Below are positions 24,928-33,483 of a stretch of 64,000 nt of DNA, in pieces; within the stretch, counting starts at the first letter, position 1, and every line of letters starts with the position of its first letter. A model generated the notes under the pieces. That model saw only the letters and a program-made list of their open reading frames with translations, did no database searches and was not told the DNA's origin. A program made the position numbers and the translations under genes. This DNA comes from Bacteroidetes bacterium HGW-Bacteroidetes-5 (GTDB taxonomy: Bacteria > Bacteroidota > Bacteroidia > Bacteroidales > UBA932), in the NCBI GenBank assembly GCA_002842515.1, contig PHDC01000001.1, positions 310,001 to 374,000 on the forward strand, written 5' to 3'.

Positions 24928-27015
24928 ATGGCAGAAAACATCCTGAATAAGTTTCGTAAAAATCTACCGGAAATCTACAATTTTGCAATTTTAAGTGAAT
25001 GTGAGGAGCATTTTTTTGACCACATTAGAGATTATGCACAAAGGATAATCGAGAGCAACAACAACTCTATTCAAAAAGATGCCGCAAATCTCATACTATC
25101 TTTTTTGCAATATGAATCAAAGTTTATTCAGGAGCTCTCCAAAGGGGATAAAATATATCTGGAGACACTATCACTTCTATGGAATTTTCTTATAGGGAAC
25201 ACACTATCAGGAGCAAAAAGCGATCTCTTTGAAGATCTGTACCATATTTTCCTGTTCACCAAAGATGATTATAAATTACCGGATTACTCTCTTAAAAAGC
25301 TTAACAAACATATGAAGAGATGGCCATCCGGTCTGGAGAGAGATATTCGGGAGAGAAGAGAATTAAATAAAGAGAGAATAATTTTACAGTTAGTCAAAAA
25401 AATAGAGAAGAGAGTTCACACCACCTCCAGATATCACTTTGAGGAGGGTCTCTCACACCAAGAGCGGGTTAAGCAGGTAAATGAGTGGTGGAGTGATTTT
25501 CGTTTTCATCTTGTTATGGCAATAAAGAGCCCCTCAGAGCTGAACACCTTTCTGGGAGAGAGCCTCTCTACTAAAAGTATGAGGATTCTTAACAGAGCAA
25601 AAAACAAAAAAATTCCGTTTTTTATAACTCCATACTATCTTTCACTGCTTAATACAGATGAAAATGGATTTGACGATTTAGCCATAAGAAGCTACATAAT
25701 CTACTCAGAATCTTTGGTCGAGACATACGGAAACATTAAGGCCTGGGAGAGAGAGGATACTCTTGTGGAGGGAGAACCTAACGCTGCCGGATGGTTACTT
25801 CCAAATGGACACAACATCCACAGGAGATACCCCGAGGTGGCAATAATGATTCCTGACACCAGAGGAAGAAGTTGTGGCGGTTTGTGCTCTTCCTGCCAGA
25901 GGATGTATGATTTTCAGAGCGAAAGGCTCAATTTTGATATGGATGCCTTAAAACCACTCGAGAGCTGGGAGAGAAAGTTGTCGAAACTTATGGAGTACTT
26001 TGAATATGACTCTCAAATAAGAGATATCCTTATTACAGGCGGAGATGCCTTGATGAGTAAGAACAGAGTGTTGGAAAATATTCTGAATGCGGTACTTAAA
26101 ATGGCGCAAAAAAAACGGGATTCTAACAGTAAAAGAGCTCAGGGTGAGAAGTATTACAACATACAGAGGGTAAGGCTTGGCACAAGACTTCTCGCATACC
26201 TTCCAATGAGAGTTAACAGTGAACTAATCTCTATCCTGAGAGAGTTTAAAAGAAAGGGCGTTGAGGCCGGAATAGAACAATTTGTTATTCAGACTCATAT
26301 TCAGTCTCCTCTGGAGATTACCCCACAAGCAAGGGAGACAATTAAGGCACTAATCTCTGCCGGGTGGATAATAACTAATCAACTGGTATTTACTGCGGCT
26401 GTCTCCAGGAGAGGCCATACCGCAAAGTTGCGCCAGCTACTCAACTCATTGGGAGTTGTCTCATACTACACCTTTACAGTCAAGGGATTTGAAGAGAATA
26501 TGGAGATGTATGCCCCAAACAGTCGTTCAATGCAGGAGCAGAAAGAGGAGAAGCTCTTTGGAAAGATTCCGGATCATAAGCAGGTTGAATTAAACACTAT
26601 TTTTAGTAAGGGAGATAATCTCACCTCAGAGTTGAACAGGTTTATGAAGGAGAACTCACTTCCATTTTTGCCGACAGACAGAAATGTACTCAACCTGCCT
26701 GCCATCGGAAAAAGTATGACTTTCAAACTTGTCGGTATTTCAAAAGAGGGAAAAAGAGTTCTCCTTTTTGACCACGACAGAACCCGCCAACATAGCCCCG
26801 TTATAGACAAAATGGGTGAGGTTTTCATTATAGAGAACAGATCAATATCCTCATATTTAAGAGAGTTGGAGGCGATGGGTGAGAAGATAAAAGATTATGA
26901 TTCAATTTGGAGCTACACCTGGGGCGAAACAGAGCATCTCTTTCCACTCTTTGAATACCCCAATCCAAATTATACTCCTACAACATTGATAACCAACTTC
27001 AGAGAAAAAGAGTAG
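24928..27015 (+). CDS. Large KamA-family (lysine 2,3-aminomutase-like) radical SAM protein
   Basis: This 695-residue protein has a radical SAM core like lysine 2,3-aminomutase: CGGLCSSC with C316, C320 and C323, then DILITGGDALM and QTHIQSPLEITPQARETI. The residue equivalent to the PLP-binding lysine appears to be K595 in LNLPAIGKS. It is far longer than the usual 400-residue enzyme because of an all-helical N-terminal extension of about 280 residues and a C-terminal extension. Such long KamA-like proteins are common in Bacteroidota; their substrate is, to my knowledge, not established. No lysine-fermentation genes (kamD/E, kdd, kce) are nearby, so use in lysine degradation is not supported. 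It is monocistronic by position. Confidence 0.85.
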   Translation: MAENILNKFRKNLPEIYNFAILSECEEHFFDHIRDYAQRIIESNNNSIQKDAANLILSFLQYESKFIQELSKGDKIYLETLSLLWNFLIGNTLSGAKSDLFEDLYHIFLFTKDDYKLPDYSLKKLNKHMKRWPSGLERDIRERRELNKERIILQLVKKIEKRVHTTSRYHFEEGLSHQERVKQVNEWWSDFRFHLVMAIKSPSELNTFLGESLSTKSMRILNRAKNKKIPFFITPYYLSLLNTDENGFDDLAIRSYIIYSESLVETYGNIKAWEREDTLVEGEPNAAGWLLPNGHNIHRRYPEVAIMIPDTRGRSCGGLCSSCQRMYDFQSERLNFDMDALKPLESWERKLSKLMEYFEYDSQIRDILITGGDALMSKNRVLENILNAVLKMAQKKRDSNSKRAQGEKYYNIQRVRLGTRLLAYLPMRVNSELISILREFKRKGVEAGIEQFVIQTHIQSPLEITPQARETIKALISAGWIITNQLVFTAAVSRRGHTAKLRQLLNSLGVVSYYTFTVKGFEENMEMYAPNSRSMQEQKEEKLFGKIPDHKQVELNTIFSKGDNLTSELNRFMKENSLPFLPTDRNVLNLPAIGKSMTFKLVGISKEGKRVLLFDHDRTRQHSPVIDKMGEVFIIENRSISSYLRELEAMGEKIKDYDSIWSYTWGETEHLFPLFEYPNPNYTPTTLITNFREKE

Positions 27016-27030
27016 AAAATTCCGTAAATA

Positions 27031-28236
27031 CTACTTCAATATAACTCCGGAACCCAGCATCTCTTCTGATTCATACCAGGCTGCAAACTGACCCGGAGTA
27101 ATGCCACGTTGAGGTTCATAGAAGAGTATGTATAGACCCTCTTCTCTCATATAGAGCCTCCCCTTTTGAAGCGGCTGACGGTACCTTATTCGTATTAAGT
27201 AGTCCCGGCTCTCTCCCGGTAACATTCTCATATCTTCTCTAATCCAGTGTATTTCGCTACCTGAAATAAAGAGTGCTTTTCTGTATAGTCCGGGATGACT
27301 CTGACCCTCCCCGGTGTAGATAGTATTGCTATCAATGTCTGTTGCAATAATAAAGAGAGGATTGATGTGTCCTCCTATGTTAAGACCTTTTCTTTGACCT
27401 ATTGTGTAGTAGTGAGCACCCTGATGATTGCCGATTATCTTTCCGGAGTTGTTTGAGTAAGAGTAGGGTTGTGACAACTCGGTCAAATTCATCTCTGAAA
27501 TATGGTCATATCCCACTTTACAGTTAATGAAGTTTTCTTTATCGGCATAGTAATCCGGAAATATCTCCACAACTTTACCCTGAGACGGTTTGAGTTTCTG
27601 CTGCAGAAAAAGCGGGAGGTCAATTTTGCCTACAAAACAGATTCCCTGTGAGTCTTTCTTTTCGGCAGATGGTAGAGCAGCCTCTGCTGCCAATCTCCTG
27701 ACCTGTGGCTTTAACAGGTGACCTATGGGAAAGAGTGCTTTTGAGAGCTGCTGTTGAGTCAACTGACAGAGGAAATAGCTTTGGTCTTTGTTAGGATCTG
27801 AACCTGCAAGAATTCGGAAAATCTCTTTACCGGACTCATCTATAAAGCTCTCTTTCCTGCAGTAGTGGCCTGTAGCTACATAATCAACTCCAAGTAGAAG
27901 TGCCTTTTTGAGAAAGACCTCAAATTTAATCTCTCTGTTACACAATACATCCGGGTTAGGAGTTCTTCCCATCTTGTACTCCTCAAACATATAGTCTACC
28001 ACTCTTTTTCCATACTCGTGACTTAGATCTACAAAATGAAACGGGATTCCTAATCTCTTTGCTACGAGTTCCGCAATAGCTCTGTCGTCTTTCCACGGAC
28101 AATCTCCATATAGAGTCCCTGTGGTGTCGTGCCAATTTTGCATAAAAAGGGCAATAACTTCGTGCCCCTGCTCTTTAAGCAAAAGTGCTGCAACACTGGA
28201 ATCTACTCCTCCTGAAAGACCGACTGCAATTTTCAT
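27031..28236 (-). CDS. mnmA: tRNA-specific 2-thiouridylase MnmA
   Basis: The 401-residue cytosolic protein has the N-terminal PP-loop SGGVDSS at residues 8-14, the first catalytic cysteine C99 (PDVLCNREIKF) and the second C200 (DSQGICFVGK). Central and C-terminal beta domains follow (YYTIGQRKGLNIGG; EPQRGITPGQFAAWY). MnmA thiolates U34 of Lys, Glu and Gln tRNAs using sulfur from the IscS relay. It is slightly longer than the E. coli enzyme (368), with an insertion around residues 220-260. It is convergent with the KamA-like gene, 15 bases away, and the SRP RNA gene lies just upstream on the same strand. Confidence 0.95.
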   Translation of the reverse strand: MKIAVGLSGGVDSSVAALLLKEQGHEVIALFMQNWHDTTGTLYGDCPWKDDRAIAELVAKRLGIPFHFVDLSHEYGKRVVDYMFEEYKMGRTPNPDVLCNREIKFEVFLKKALLLGVDYVATGHYCRKESFIDESGKEIFRILAGSDPNKDQSYFLCQLTQQQLSKALFPIGHLLKPQVRRLAAEAALPSAEKKDSQGICFVGKIDLPLFLQQKLKPSQGKVVEIFPDYYADKENFINCKVGYDHISEMNLTELSQPYSYSNNSGKIIGNHQGAHYYTIGQRKGLNIGGHINPLFIIATDIDSNTIYTGEGQSHPGLYRKALFISGSEIHWIREDMRMLPGESRDYLIRIRYRQPLQKGRLYMREEGLYILFYEPQRGITPGQFAAWYESEEMLGSGVILK

Positions 28237-28282
28237 CCCGGTTAGAATTGATGATTATATCAATAGAAAAAAGGGTAAGCTT

Positions 28283-28366
28283 AATATATCGCACCGCTAC
28301 AACCACCTACCCTTGCTACCTTCCGATCCTGGGGGAGTTCAGTGGGAGCTGGTCGTATATGACTTA
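28283..28366 (-). ncRNA. ffs: Signal recognition particle RNA (small bacterial 4.5S type)
   Basis: On the minus strand the stretch contains CCAGGATCGGAAGGTAGCAA, the conserved SRP helix-8 loop (GGAAG tetraloop region with the asymmetric AGCA side). The ends pair (ATATACGACC near the 5' end with GGTGCGATATAT near the 3' end), giving one long hairpin of about 85-100 nt. This is the RNA of the Ffh/FtsY targeting system that directs membrane proteins to SecYEG. Exact ends are estimated from the pairing. It sits between cdd and mnmA, which flank it on the same strand. Confidence 0.85.
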
Positions 28367-28397
28367 ATAGTATATTTTTTTAAAAAGAGGGAAAAAA

Positions 28398-28877
28398 CTA
28401 TTTGGGAAGGTTATTAAAAACAAGCGGTAGAAGAGAATCTGCCGACTTAACAACCTGTGTTACCCGAGATCCTCCAATTATAATTCTAAATGGATGTCCC
28501 CCTCTCTGCTGAGATTCAGCCATTACCTGCCTGCAGGCTCCGCAAGGGTATGTAGGAGTTTCACATTGAACTCCATTTACTACTGCTGTCACAGCAATAG
28601 AGAGAATAGATTCGTTCGGATATTTTGCGTGAGCATAAAATATTGCCACCCTCTCTGCACAGAGTCCCGAGGGGTAGGCTGCATTCTCCTGATTACTGGC
28701 AGCAATTACTTCACCATTACTGAGCAAAAGCGCTGCTCCAACCTTAAAGTTTGAATATGGTGCGTATGCACTCTCAGCTGCCTCTACAGCTCTCTCCAAC
28801 AGTAACGAATCCTCTTTTGAGAGTTCTCCGTTGTCGAGATATTCATCGTATTGAATGACAAGATTTTTTTGCTCCAT
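28398..28877 (-). CDS. cdd: Cytidine deaminase
   Basis: The 159-residue protein carries the zinc-site signature C73-A74-E75 (GLCAERVAIF) and C112-x2-C115 (PCGACRQVMAE) of the tetrameric cytidine deaminases, in which three cysteines hold zinc and the glutamate relays protons. It converts cytidine and deoxycytidine to uridine and deoxyuridine for pyrimidine salvage in the cytosol. It is somewhat longer than the usual 130 residues, with about 25 extra residues at the N-terminus. The gene is divergent from the glucosaminidase gene, 59 bases away. Confidence 0.95.
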   Translation of the reverse strand: MEQKNLVIQYDEYLDNGELSKEDSLLLERAVEAAESAYAPYSNFKVGAALLLSNGEVIAASNQENAAYPSGLCAERVAIFYAHAKYPNESILSIAVTAVVNGVQCETPTYPCGACRQVMAESQQRGGHPFRIIIGGSRVTQVVKSADSLLPLVFNNLPK

Positions 28878-28886
28878 TCTTTTTTA

Positions 28887-28916
28887 TTTGTGATTGGTAC
28901 AAAATTAGTAATTTTG
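28887..28916 (+). promoter_or_regulatory. Bacteroidota-type promoter for the glucosaminidase-mltG pair
   Basis: TTTG (28887-28890) and TAATTTTG (28909-28916, exact TAnnTTTG) are 18 bases apart. Transcription would start near 28923, leaving a leader of about 14 bases before ATG 28937. Confidence 0.65.
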
Positions 28917-28936
28917 CCGACAGAGTTAACGGTGTT

Positions 28937-29875
28937 ATGTCTTTTTTGAATAAATTTCTCTTACTTCTCCAATGCTTGGTGCTCTCATTCACCTGTCTAT
29001 CTGCCCAGAAGATGAGCAGGGCAGAGTATATTGAGAGATATAAATATATAGCAATAGAGCAGATGAAGAGCCACGCTATTCCGGCAAGCATTATTCTGGC
29101 ACAAGCTTGTCTAGAATCCGGCGACGGGAACTCAACTTTAGCAAAACAGGCAAACAACCACTTTGGAATAAAGTGTCATAACTGGAAAGGAGATACTTTT
29201 CTTCACACCGATGATGCTAAAAACGAGTGTTTTCGAAAATACAAAAATCCTGAAGAGTCTTTCAGAGACCACTCAGAATTCCTTCGTTACAGGGAGAGAT
29301 ACCAATCTCTTTTTGATCTTAACCCGACAGACTACAAAGGGTGGGCACACGGTTTAAAAAAAGCGGGATATGCTACAAATCCGAATTACGCTCAACTCCT
29401 CATTAAAATCATCGAAGATTACTCTCTGTTCAAATACGATTATATCAAGACAATCTTACCCCCCAGCCCTGCCGTTATAATTGATGAAAAAATCATCGCT
29501 CAAGAGAGCGGAAAAAGTGAATATCATTTCACACTTAGCAGAGTTTTGCTAAGTAAAAATGGTGTGCTTTTCGTCGTTGCGGGTCAGGGTGAAAGCTACT
29601 CCTCAATTGCAGCAGAGTTTAATCTATTTACAAAAGAGCTTCTCAAATTTAACGACCTAAAACAGGAGATTCCGCTAAAGGATGGAACAACAGTTTATAT
29701 TGAGCGTAAACGACGGGAGGGTGACAAAAACCTCTCCAAACACATTGTAGAGAAGGGAGATAGTATGTATGAAATCTCACAGAAGTATGCAATAAAATTG
29801 AATAGGTTGTACAAAATAAATGGCGTAAAAAATGGGTATGAACCGAATGAAGGTGATCAAGTTAAACTGCGTTAA
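28937..29875 (+). CDS. Glucosaminidase-domain peptidoglycan hydrolase with LysM domain
   Basis: The 312-residue exported protein has a signal peptide (about 1-23, ending CLSAQ) and a glucosaminidase/FlgJ-type domain (about 28-170: ASIILAQACLESGDGNSTLAKQ..NNHFGIKCH, with the catalytic Glu in LESG). The C-terminal region holds one degenerate LysM-like segment (about 203-255) and a clear LysM (about 268-312, HIVEKGDSMYEISQKYAIKLNRLYKINGV) for binding glycan strands. It cleaves N-acetylglucosaminyl bonds in peptidoglycan in the periplasm. mltG begins one base after its stop, so two glycan-cleaving enzymes are coexpressed. Confidence 0.92.
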   Translation: MSFLNKFLLLLQCLVLSFTCLSAQKMSRAEYIERYKYIAIEQMKSHAIPASIILAQACLESGDGNSTLAKQANNHFGIKCHNWKGDTFLHTDDAKNECFRKYKNPEESFRDHSEFLRYRERYQSLFDLNPTDYKGWAHGLKKAGYATNPNYAQLLIKIIEDYSLFKYDYIKTILPPSPAVIIDEKIIAQESGKSEYHFTLSRVLLSKNGVLFVVAGQGESYSSIAAEFNLFTKELLKFNDLKQEIPLKDGTTVYIERKRREGDKNLSKHIVEKGDSMYEISQKYAIKLNRLYKINGVKNGYEPNEGDQVKLR

Positions 29876-29876
29876 A

Positions 29877-30893
29877 ATGAGACGAGCCATATATCTGTTA
29901 TCAACTGTCATTGTGATATCCGGGGCAGTCGGTGCTCTTCTACTCTTTAACACACTCTTTAAAAATAATACAACAAAAGGGGTCTCTTATGTATATATCC
30001 CCTCAAACTCTCAATATGAAGAGCTGATCGACTCATTAAACTCCAGCAAAAGAGTTATTAATATCAATACCTTTAAACGCGCTGCCGCAATTGAAAAATT
30101 CAGAAACAACATAAAACCGGGACGGTACAAGATTTTAGAGGGGATGAACAACCGTACATTAGTCAGAATGTTTAAGCTGGGGCTTCAAACTCCGCTTAAT
30201 CTTACATTTTCCGGCAACATCAGGAGTTTGGAGAGGCTATCTGCAATAATATCTACCCGAATTGAGAGTGACTCTCTCTCCGTTTACAATGTATTGAATG
30301 ATAAAAAACTGACAGACTCTCTGGGGTTTGACTCTCTCTCATTTCCCGGAATGTTTATCCAAAATACCTACGAGGTATACTGGACTACAAAACCAAAAGA
30401 TCTTATTGTGCGTTTACACAGGGAATATAAGATATTCTGGAATGAGGAGAGACGATCCAAGGCATTGCAGATAGGGCTTTCACCAAAAGAGGTTACCACT
30501 CTTGCTTCAATAGTTGCACAGGAGAGCAATATAAAGAGCGAGCATCCGCTCATTGCAGGAGTCTACATAAACAGAATTAAAAATGGGATCCCTCTTCAGG
30601 CAGACCCTACTATAAAGTTTGCACTTAATGACCCCTCCCTCAAAAGAATTCTTTACAAGCATCTTGAGATTGAATCTCCTTATAACACATACAAAAAGAG
30701 AGGATTACCTCCAGGACCTATAGTACTGCCCTCACCCGGGGTTATTGATTCGGTGCTTAATTACAGTAAGCATAACTATCTCTATTTTTGTGCCAAGCCA
30801 TCTCTTGACGGCTCTCACTCATTTGCATCAACCCTCCAAGAGCACAACAGAAATGCACGGGCATATCACAATGCAATCAGAGGATTAAAATAG
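29877..30893 (+). CDS. mltG: Endolytic murein transglycosylase MltG
   Basis: From ATG 29877 the product has 338 residues: a single N-terminal membrane anchor (RRAIYLLSTVIVISGAVGALLLF), a LysM-like region, then the YceG/MltG catalytic domain with the catalytic glutamate in TLASIVAQESNIKSEHPLIAGVY, and downstream LQADPTIKFAL and SPYNTYKKRGLPPGPI. MltG cuts nascent glycan strands at the inner membrane and limits their length. An upstream in-frame ATG at 29832 would start inside the preceding gene and is disfavoured. It ends 25 bases before the convergent ctpA gene. Confidence 0.95.
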   Translation: MRRAIYLLSTVIVISGAVGALLLFNTLFKNNTTKGVSYVYIPSNSQYEELIDSLNSSKRVININTFKRAAAIEKFRNNIKPGRYKILEGMNNRTLVRMFKLGLQTPLNLTFSGNIRSLERLSAIISTRIESDSLSVYNVLNDKKLTDSLGFDSLSFPGMFIQNTYEVYWTTKPKDLIVRLHREYKIFWNEERRSKALQIGLSPKEVTTLASIVAQESNIKSEHPLIAGVYINRIKNGIPLQADPTIKFALNDPSLKRILYKHLEIESPYNTYKKRGLPPGPIVLPSPGVIDSVLNYSKHNYLYFCAKPSLDGSHSFASTLQEHNRNARAYHNAIRGLK

Positions 30894-30918
30894 GATACCG
30901 GCTATCCAAATCACAAAC

Positions 30919-32508
30919 TTACAGAACATTGACTCCTTTAGTAACAACTTCTAAAGCCTTTTGGAATACAGGATCATTCGAGTTATTTACAACTCTAAAA
31001 TAGCCTGTCGTTCCAAAGATTGTTCTTGCCGCAAGAGCCTTAATTAGTGTTAAAATCTCAGATTGAGACCGTGCAAACTCCTTATCATTGAACTCCAGTC
31101 CTCTATTTTTTGCGAAACCTGTAAGCTCTTCCATCATCTTATCATCAACTTTAAACTCCTTCTCAAATGAGGTAAAGGTTGGGTAACTGTTTTTTAGCTC
31201 AGAGCGGTTAATATCGGAAAAGTTGTTCATAAAATCGCTTATAATGTTTTTTCTGACAAGATTGGCATAGTACTCCGAATAGTATGTGGTATCTGCAGGT
31301 ATAAATATATCCGGCATTATGCCCCCTCCCCCATACACAGTTCTCCCTTTAAGTAGTGTCTTGTAATTAAGAGAATCCGGAAAGTGAATGCTGTCTCTGT
31401 TGAATGATTCACCTCTGTTATATCTCCCGAGAAAATCTTTATAGTATTTATCGGTAGATCCGGCTTCGTATGGAGATTGAATTACCCTGCCGGATGGGGT
31501 GTGGTAACGTGCAACTGTAAGTCTTAGCTGAGAACCGTCATTCAAAGGTAACATCTGTTGAACTAATCCTTTGCCAAAAGATCTTCTTCCCAGAATTACA
31601 CCTCTGTCCCAGTCCTGAACAGCACCGGCAACAATTTCACTTGCAGATGCCGAGTTCTCGTCAACCAGAACGGCGAGAGCCCCTTTTTTAAAAAACCCGC
31701 TCCCCTTTGCCTTCTCTGTCATTTGAGGTATTCTCATTCCCTCAGTATATACAATGGTTTGTCCCGCCTCCAGAAAGAAGTTGGAGATCTCCAGAGCGGT
31801 GCCTAAAAAACCGCCGGAGTTGCCTCTTAAATCCAATATGAAACCCTTTATATGACCGATATTAAGCTCCATAATAGAGTTTATTATCTCTTGGGAGGAG
31901 TTGGACGCAAACCTGCTTAACTTGATATAAACCACTCCGGGAGCAGCCTCATAAGCAGCATCTACACTGTTTATCGGGATGCGATCGCGAGTAACCTCAA
32001 AAATAAGTTTTTCTGCAGCTCCCCGTCTTTGGATTGTGAGATTAACTTTTGACCCTTTTGACCCTCTTAAGTATTTAAAAACCTTTTCGTTGGTCAAACC
32101 TGCAGATGCGACATTCTCTCCGTCAATTGCCACTATCTTGTCTCCGGCTCTTACCCCTACTCTCTCCGACGGGCCTCCGGAAATTGTAGATGAAACAGTG
32201 AGAGTATCGCGAATAATTGCAAACTCAACTCCCACACCCTCGAAATTTCCCTCCAGAGGCTCATTCATCGCCTTTACATCCTTGGCACTGATATATGATG
32301 AGTGAGGATCAAGCTGAAGTAAAACCCTCTTTATAGCCTCATCGGTGAGTTTTTCGTTATTGAGTGTATCCAGATAGTAGTTGTTGATATAGAATAGTAA
32401 CTGACCGTATTTATTCACCAGTTTGTTAAGGTCTTCGCCCTGTGCCGACAGACGAACAGAGGTAAATGCAGTAAATGCAATCAGTATTAGTAATAATTTC
32501 TTTTTCAT
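30919..32508 (-). CDS. C-terminal processing protease (S41 family, CtpA/Prc-like)
   Basis: From ATG 32508 the product has 529 residues with a signal peptide (KKKLLLILIAFTAFTSVRLSAQ). A PDZ domain (about 75-165: VGVRAGDKIVAIDGENV) precedes the S41 catalytic core, with the serine in DENSASASEIVAGAV and the lysine in RRSFGKGLVQQ, giving the Ser/Lys dyad. These periplasmic proteases trim or degrade proteins from their C-termini. A further in-frame ATG at 32547 adds 13 residues directly at the rnz stop and hides the signal peptide, so 32508 is preferred. It is third in rpsA-rnz-ctpA, a probable transcript. Confidence 0.93.
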   Translation of the reverse strand: MKKKLLLILIAFTAFTSVRLSAQGEDLNKLVNKYGQLLFYINNYYLDTLNNEKLTDEAIKRVLLQLDPHSSYISAKDVKAMNEPLEGNFEGVGVEFAIIRDTLTVSSTISGGPSERVGVRAGDKIVAIDGENVASAGLTNEKVFKYLRGSKGSKVNLTIQRRGAAEKLIFEVTRDRIPINSVDAAYEAAPGVVYIKLSRFASNSSQEIINSIMELNIGHIKGFILDLRGNSGGFLGTALEISNFFLEAGQTIVYTEGMRIPQMTEKAKGSGFFKKGALAVLVDENSASASEIVAGAVQDWDRGVILGRRSFGKGLVQQMLPLNDGSQLRLTVARYHTPSGRVIQSPYEAGSTDKYYKDFLGRYNRGESFNRDSIHFPDSLNYKTLLKGRTVYGGGGIMPDIFIPADTTYYSEYYANLVRKNIISDFMNNFSDINRSELKNSYPTFTSFEKEFKVDDKMMEELTGFAKNRGLEFNDKEFARSQSEILTLIKALAARTIFGTTGYFRVVNNSNDPVFQKALEVVTKGVNVL

Positions 32509-32547
32509 ATAGCTCTTTATAAATAACATTTCAATTAATGTGCCCAA

Positions 32548-33477
32548 CTATTCTGTTTTGATGAGCGGTATTGCAAACTCTACTCCGGGATCTGCCACTG
32601 CACTCTGTGGGAATATCTCACGAGCCTGTTCAAGTAGTATGTTTTGATCTTTGTAGCGGGAGGAGAAGTGACCTATTAAAAGCCTTCCCGCACCCGCATC
32701 TTTTGCACAGCTAGCTGCATCGGCAGCTGTGGAGTGCATTGTATCCCTTGCCATCTTCTCCAGATCGGCACCAAAGGTTGTCTCGTGGTATAGCAGATCT
32801 ACACCCTTTACATATAACGCCAGTTTTTGGAATGGAGCGGTATCACTGCAATAGGCAAAAGATCTTGGTATATATGGTGTATATGTATAATCTTCATTTT
32901 TAAGTATCTCCCCACTCTCTCTCTCAACATCCTCACCATCTTTAAGTCTTGCTATCTCAAATAGAGTAAGACTACTCTTCTCTATAAGGTACTTATGGAT
33001 ATTCTTTTTTGGCCTCTTTTCGCGGAAGAGGAACCCGTAACAATCTATCCTGTGATTCAAAGGAAAGCTTAAAATCTCCAAACTCTTTGATTCGCAAATC
33101 AACTCCGGCTCCTCACCTTTGATTACTATATGATTAACTTTAAATTTAAACATCCCTCCGAAATGGGTAAGGAAAGAGGAGAGTATCTCTCCAAATGATT
33201 CCGGAGCATAAATAAAGATCTCCGCACTCCGTCCAATCATTGACATTGTTGAGAGTAGTCCGTATATCCCGAAGATATGGTCTCCGTGTATATGGGATAT
33301 AAAGATTTCACGAATCTTCAAAAATGAAAATCCGTATCTGCGTAGTTGTATCTGTGCACCCTCACCACAGTCAATTAAAAACAAGCGCTCATGTACATTA
33401 AGAACATGAGCGCTTGGAAACCTATTCACTGTAGGGAGAGCCGAAGCACAACCTAATGATGTGAATGCAAACTTCAT
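32548..33477 (-). CDS. rnz: Ribonuclease Z
   Basis: The 309-residue protein has the tRNase Z signature H62-x-H64-x-D66-H67 (FISHIHGDHIFG), the N-terminal TSLGCASALPTVNRFPSA strand and the later YCSDTAPF, HETTFG and HSTAADAA motifs, plus a flexible-arm insert around residues 150-190. It removes 3' trailers from tRNA precursors in the cytosol, and may also process other RNAs. Length is that of the short, dimeric form. It starts six bases after the rpsA stop, so it is cotranscribed with the ribosomal protein gene. Confidence 0.95.
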   Translation of the reverse strand: MKFAFTSLGCASALPTVNRFPSAHVLNVHERLFLIDCGEGAQIQLRRYGFSFLKIREIFISHIHGDHIFGIYGLLSTMSMIGRSAEIFIYAPESFGEILSSFLTHFGGMFKFKVNHIVIKGEEPELICESKSLEILSFPLNHRIDCYGFLFREKRPKKNIHKYLIEKSSLTLFEIARLKDGEDVERESGEILKNEDYTYTPYIPRSFAYCSDTAPFQKLALYVKGVDLLYHETTFGADLEKMARDTMHSTAADAASCAKDAGAGRLLIGHFSSRYKDQNILLEQAREIFPQSAVADPGVEFAIPLIKTE

Positions 33478-33483
33478 TAAAGT

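Noticed and set aside
28121..28417. Plus-strand open frames across 28121-28417
   Set aside because: They overlap the mnmA 5' end and the SRP RNA on the opposite strand; there is no recognisable protein.
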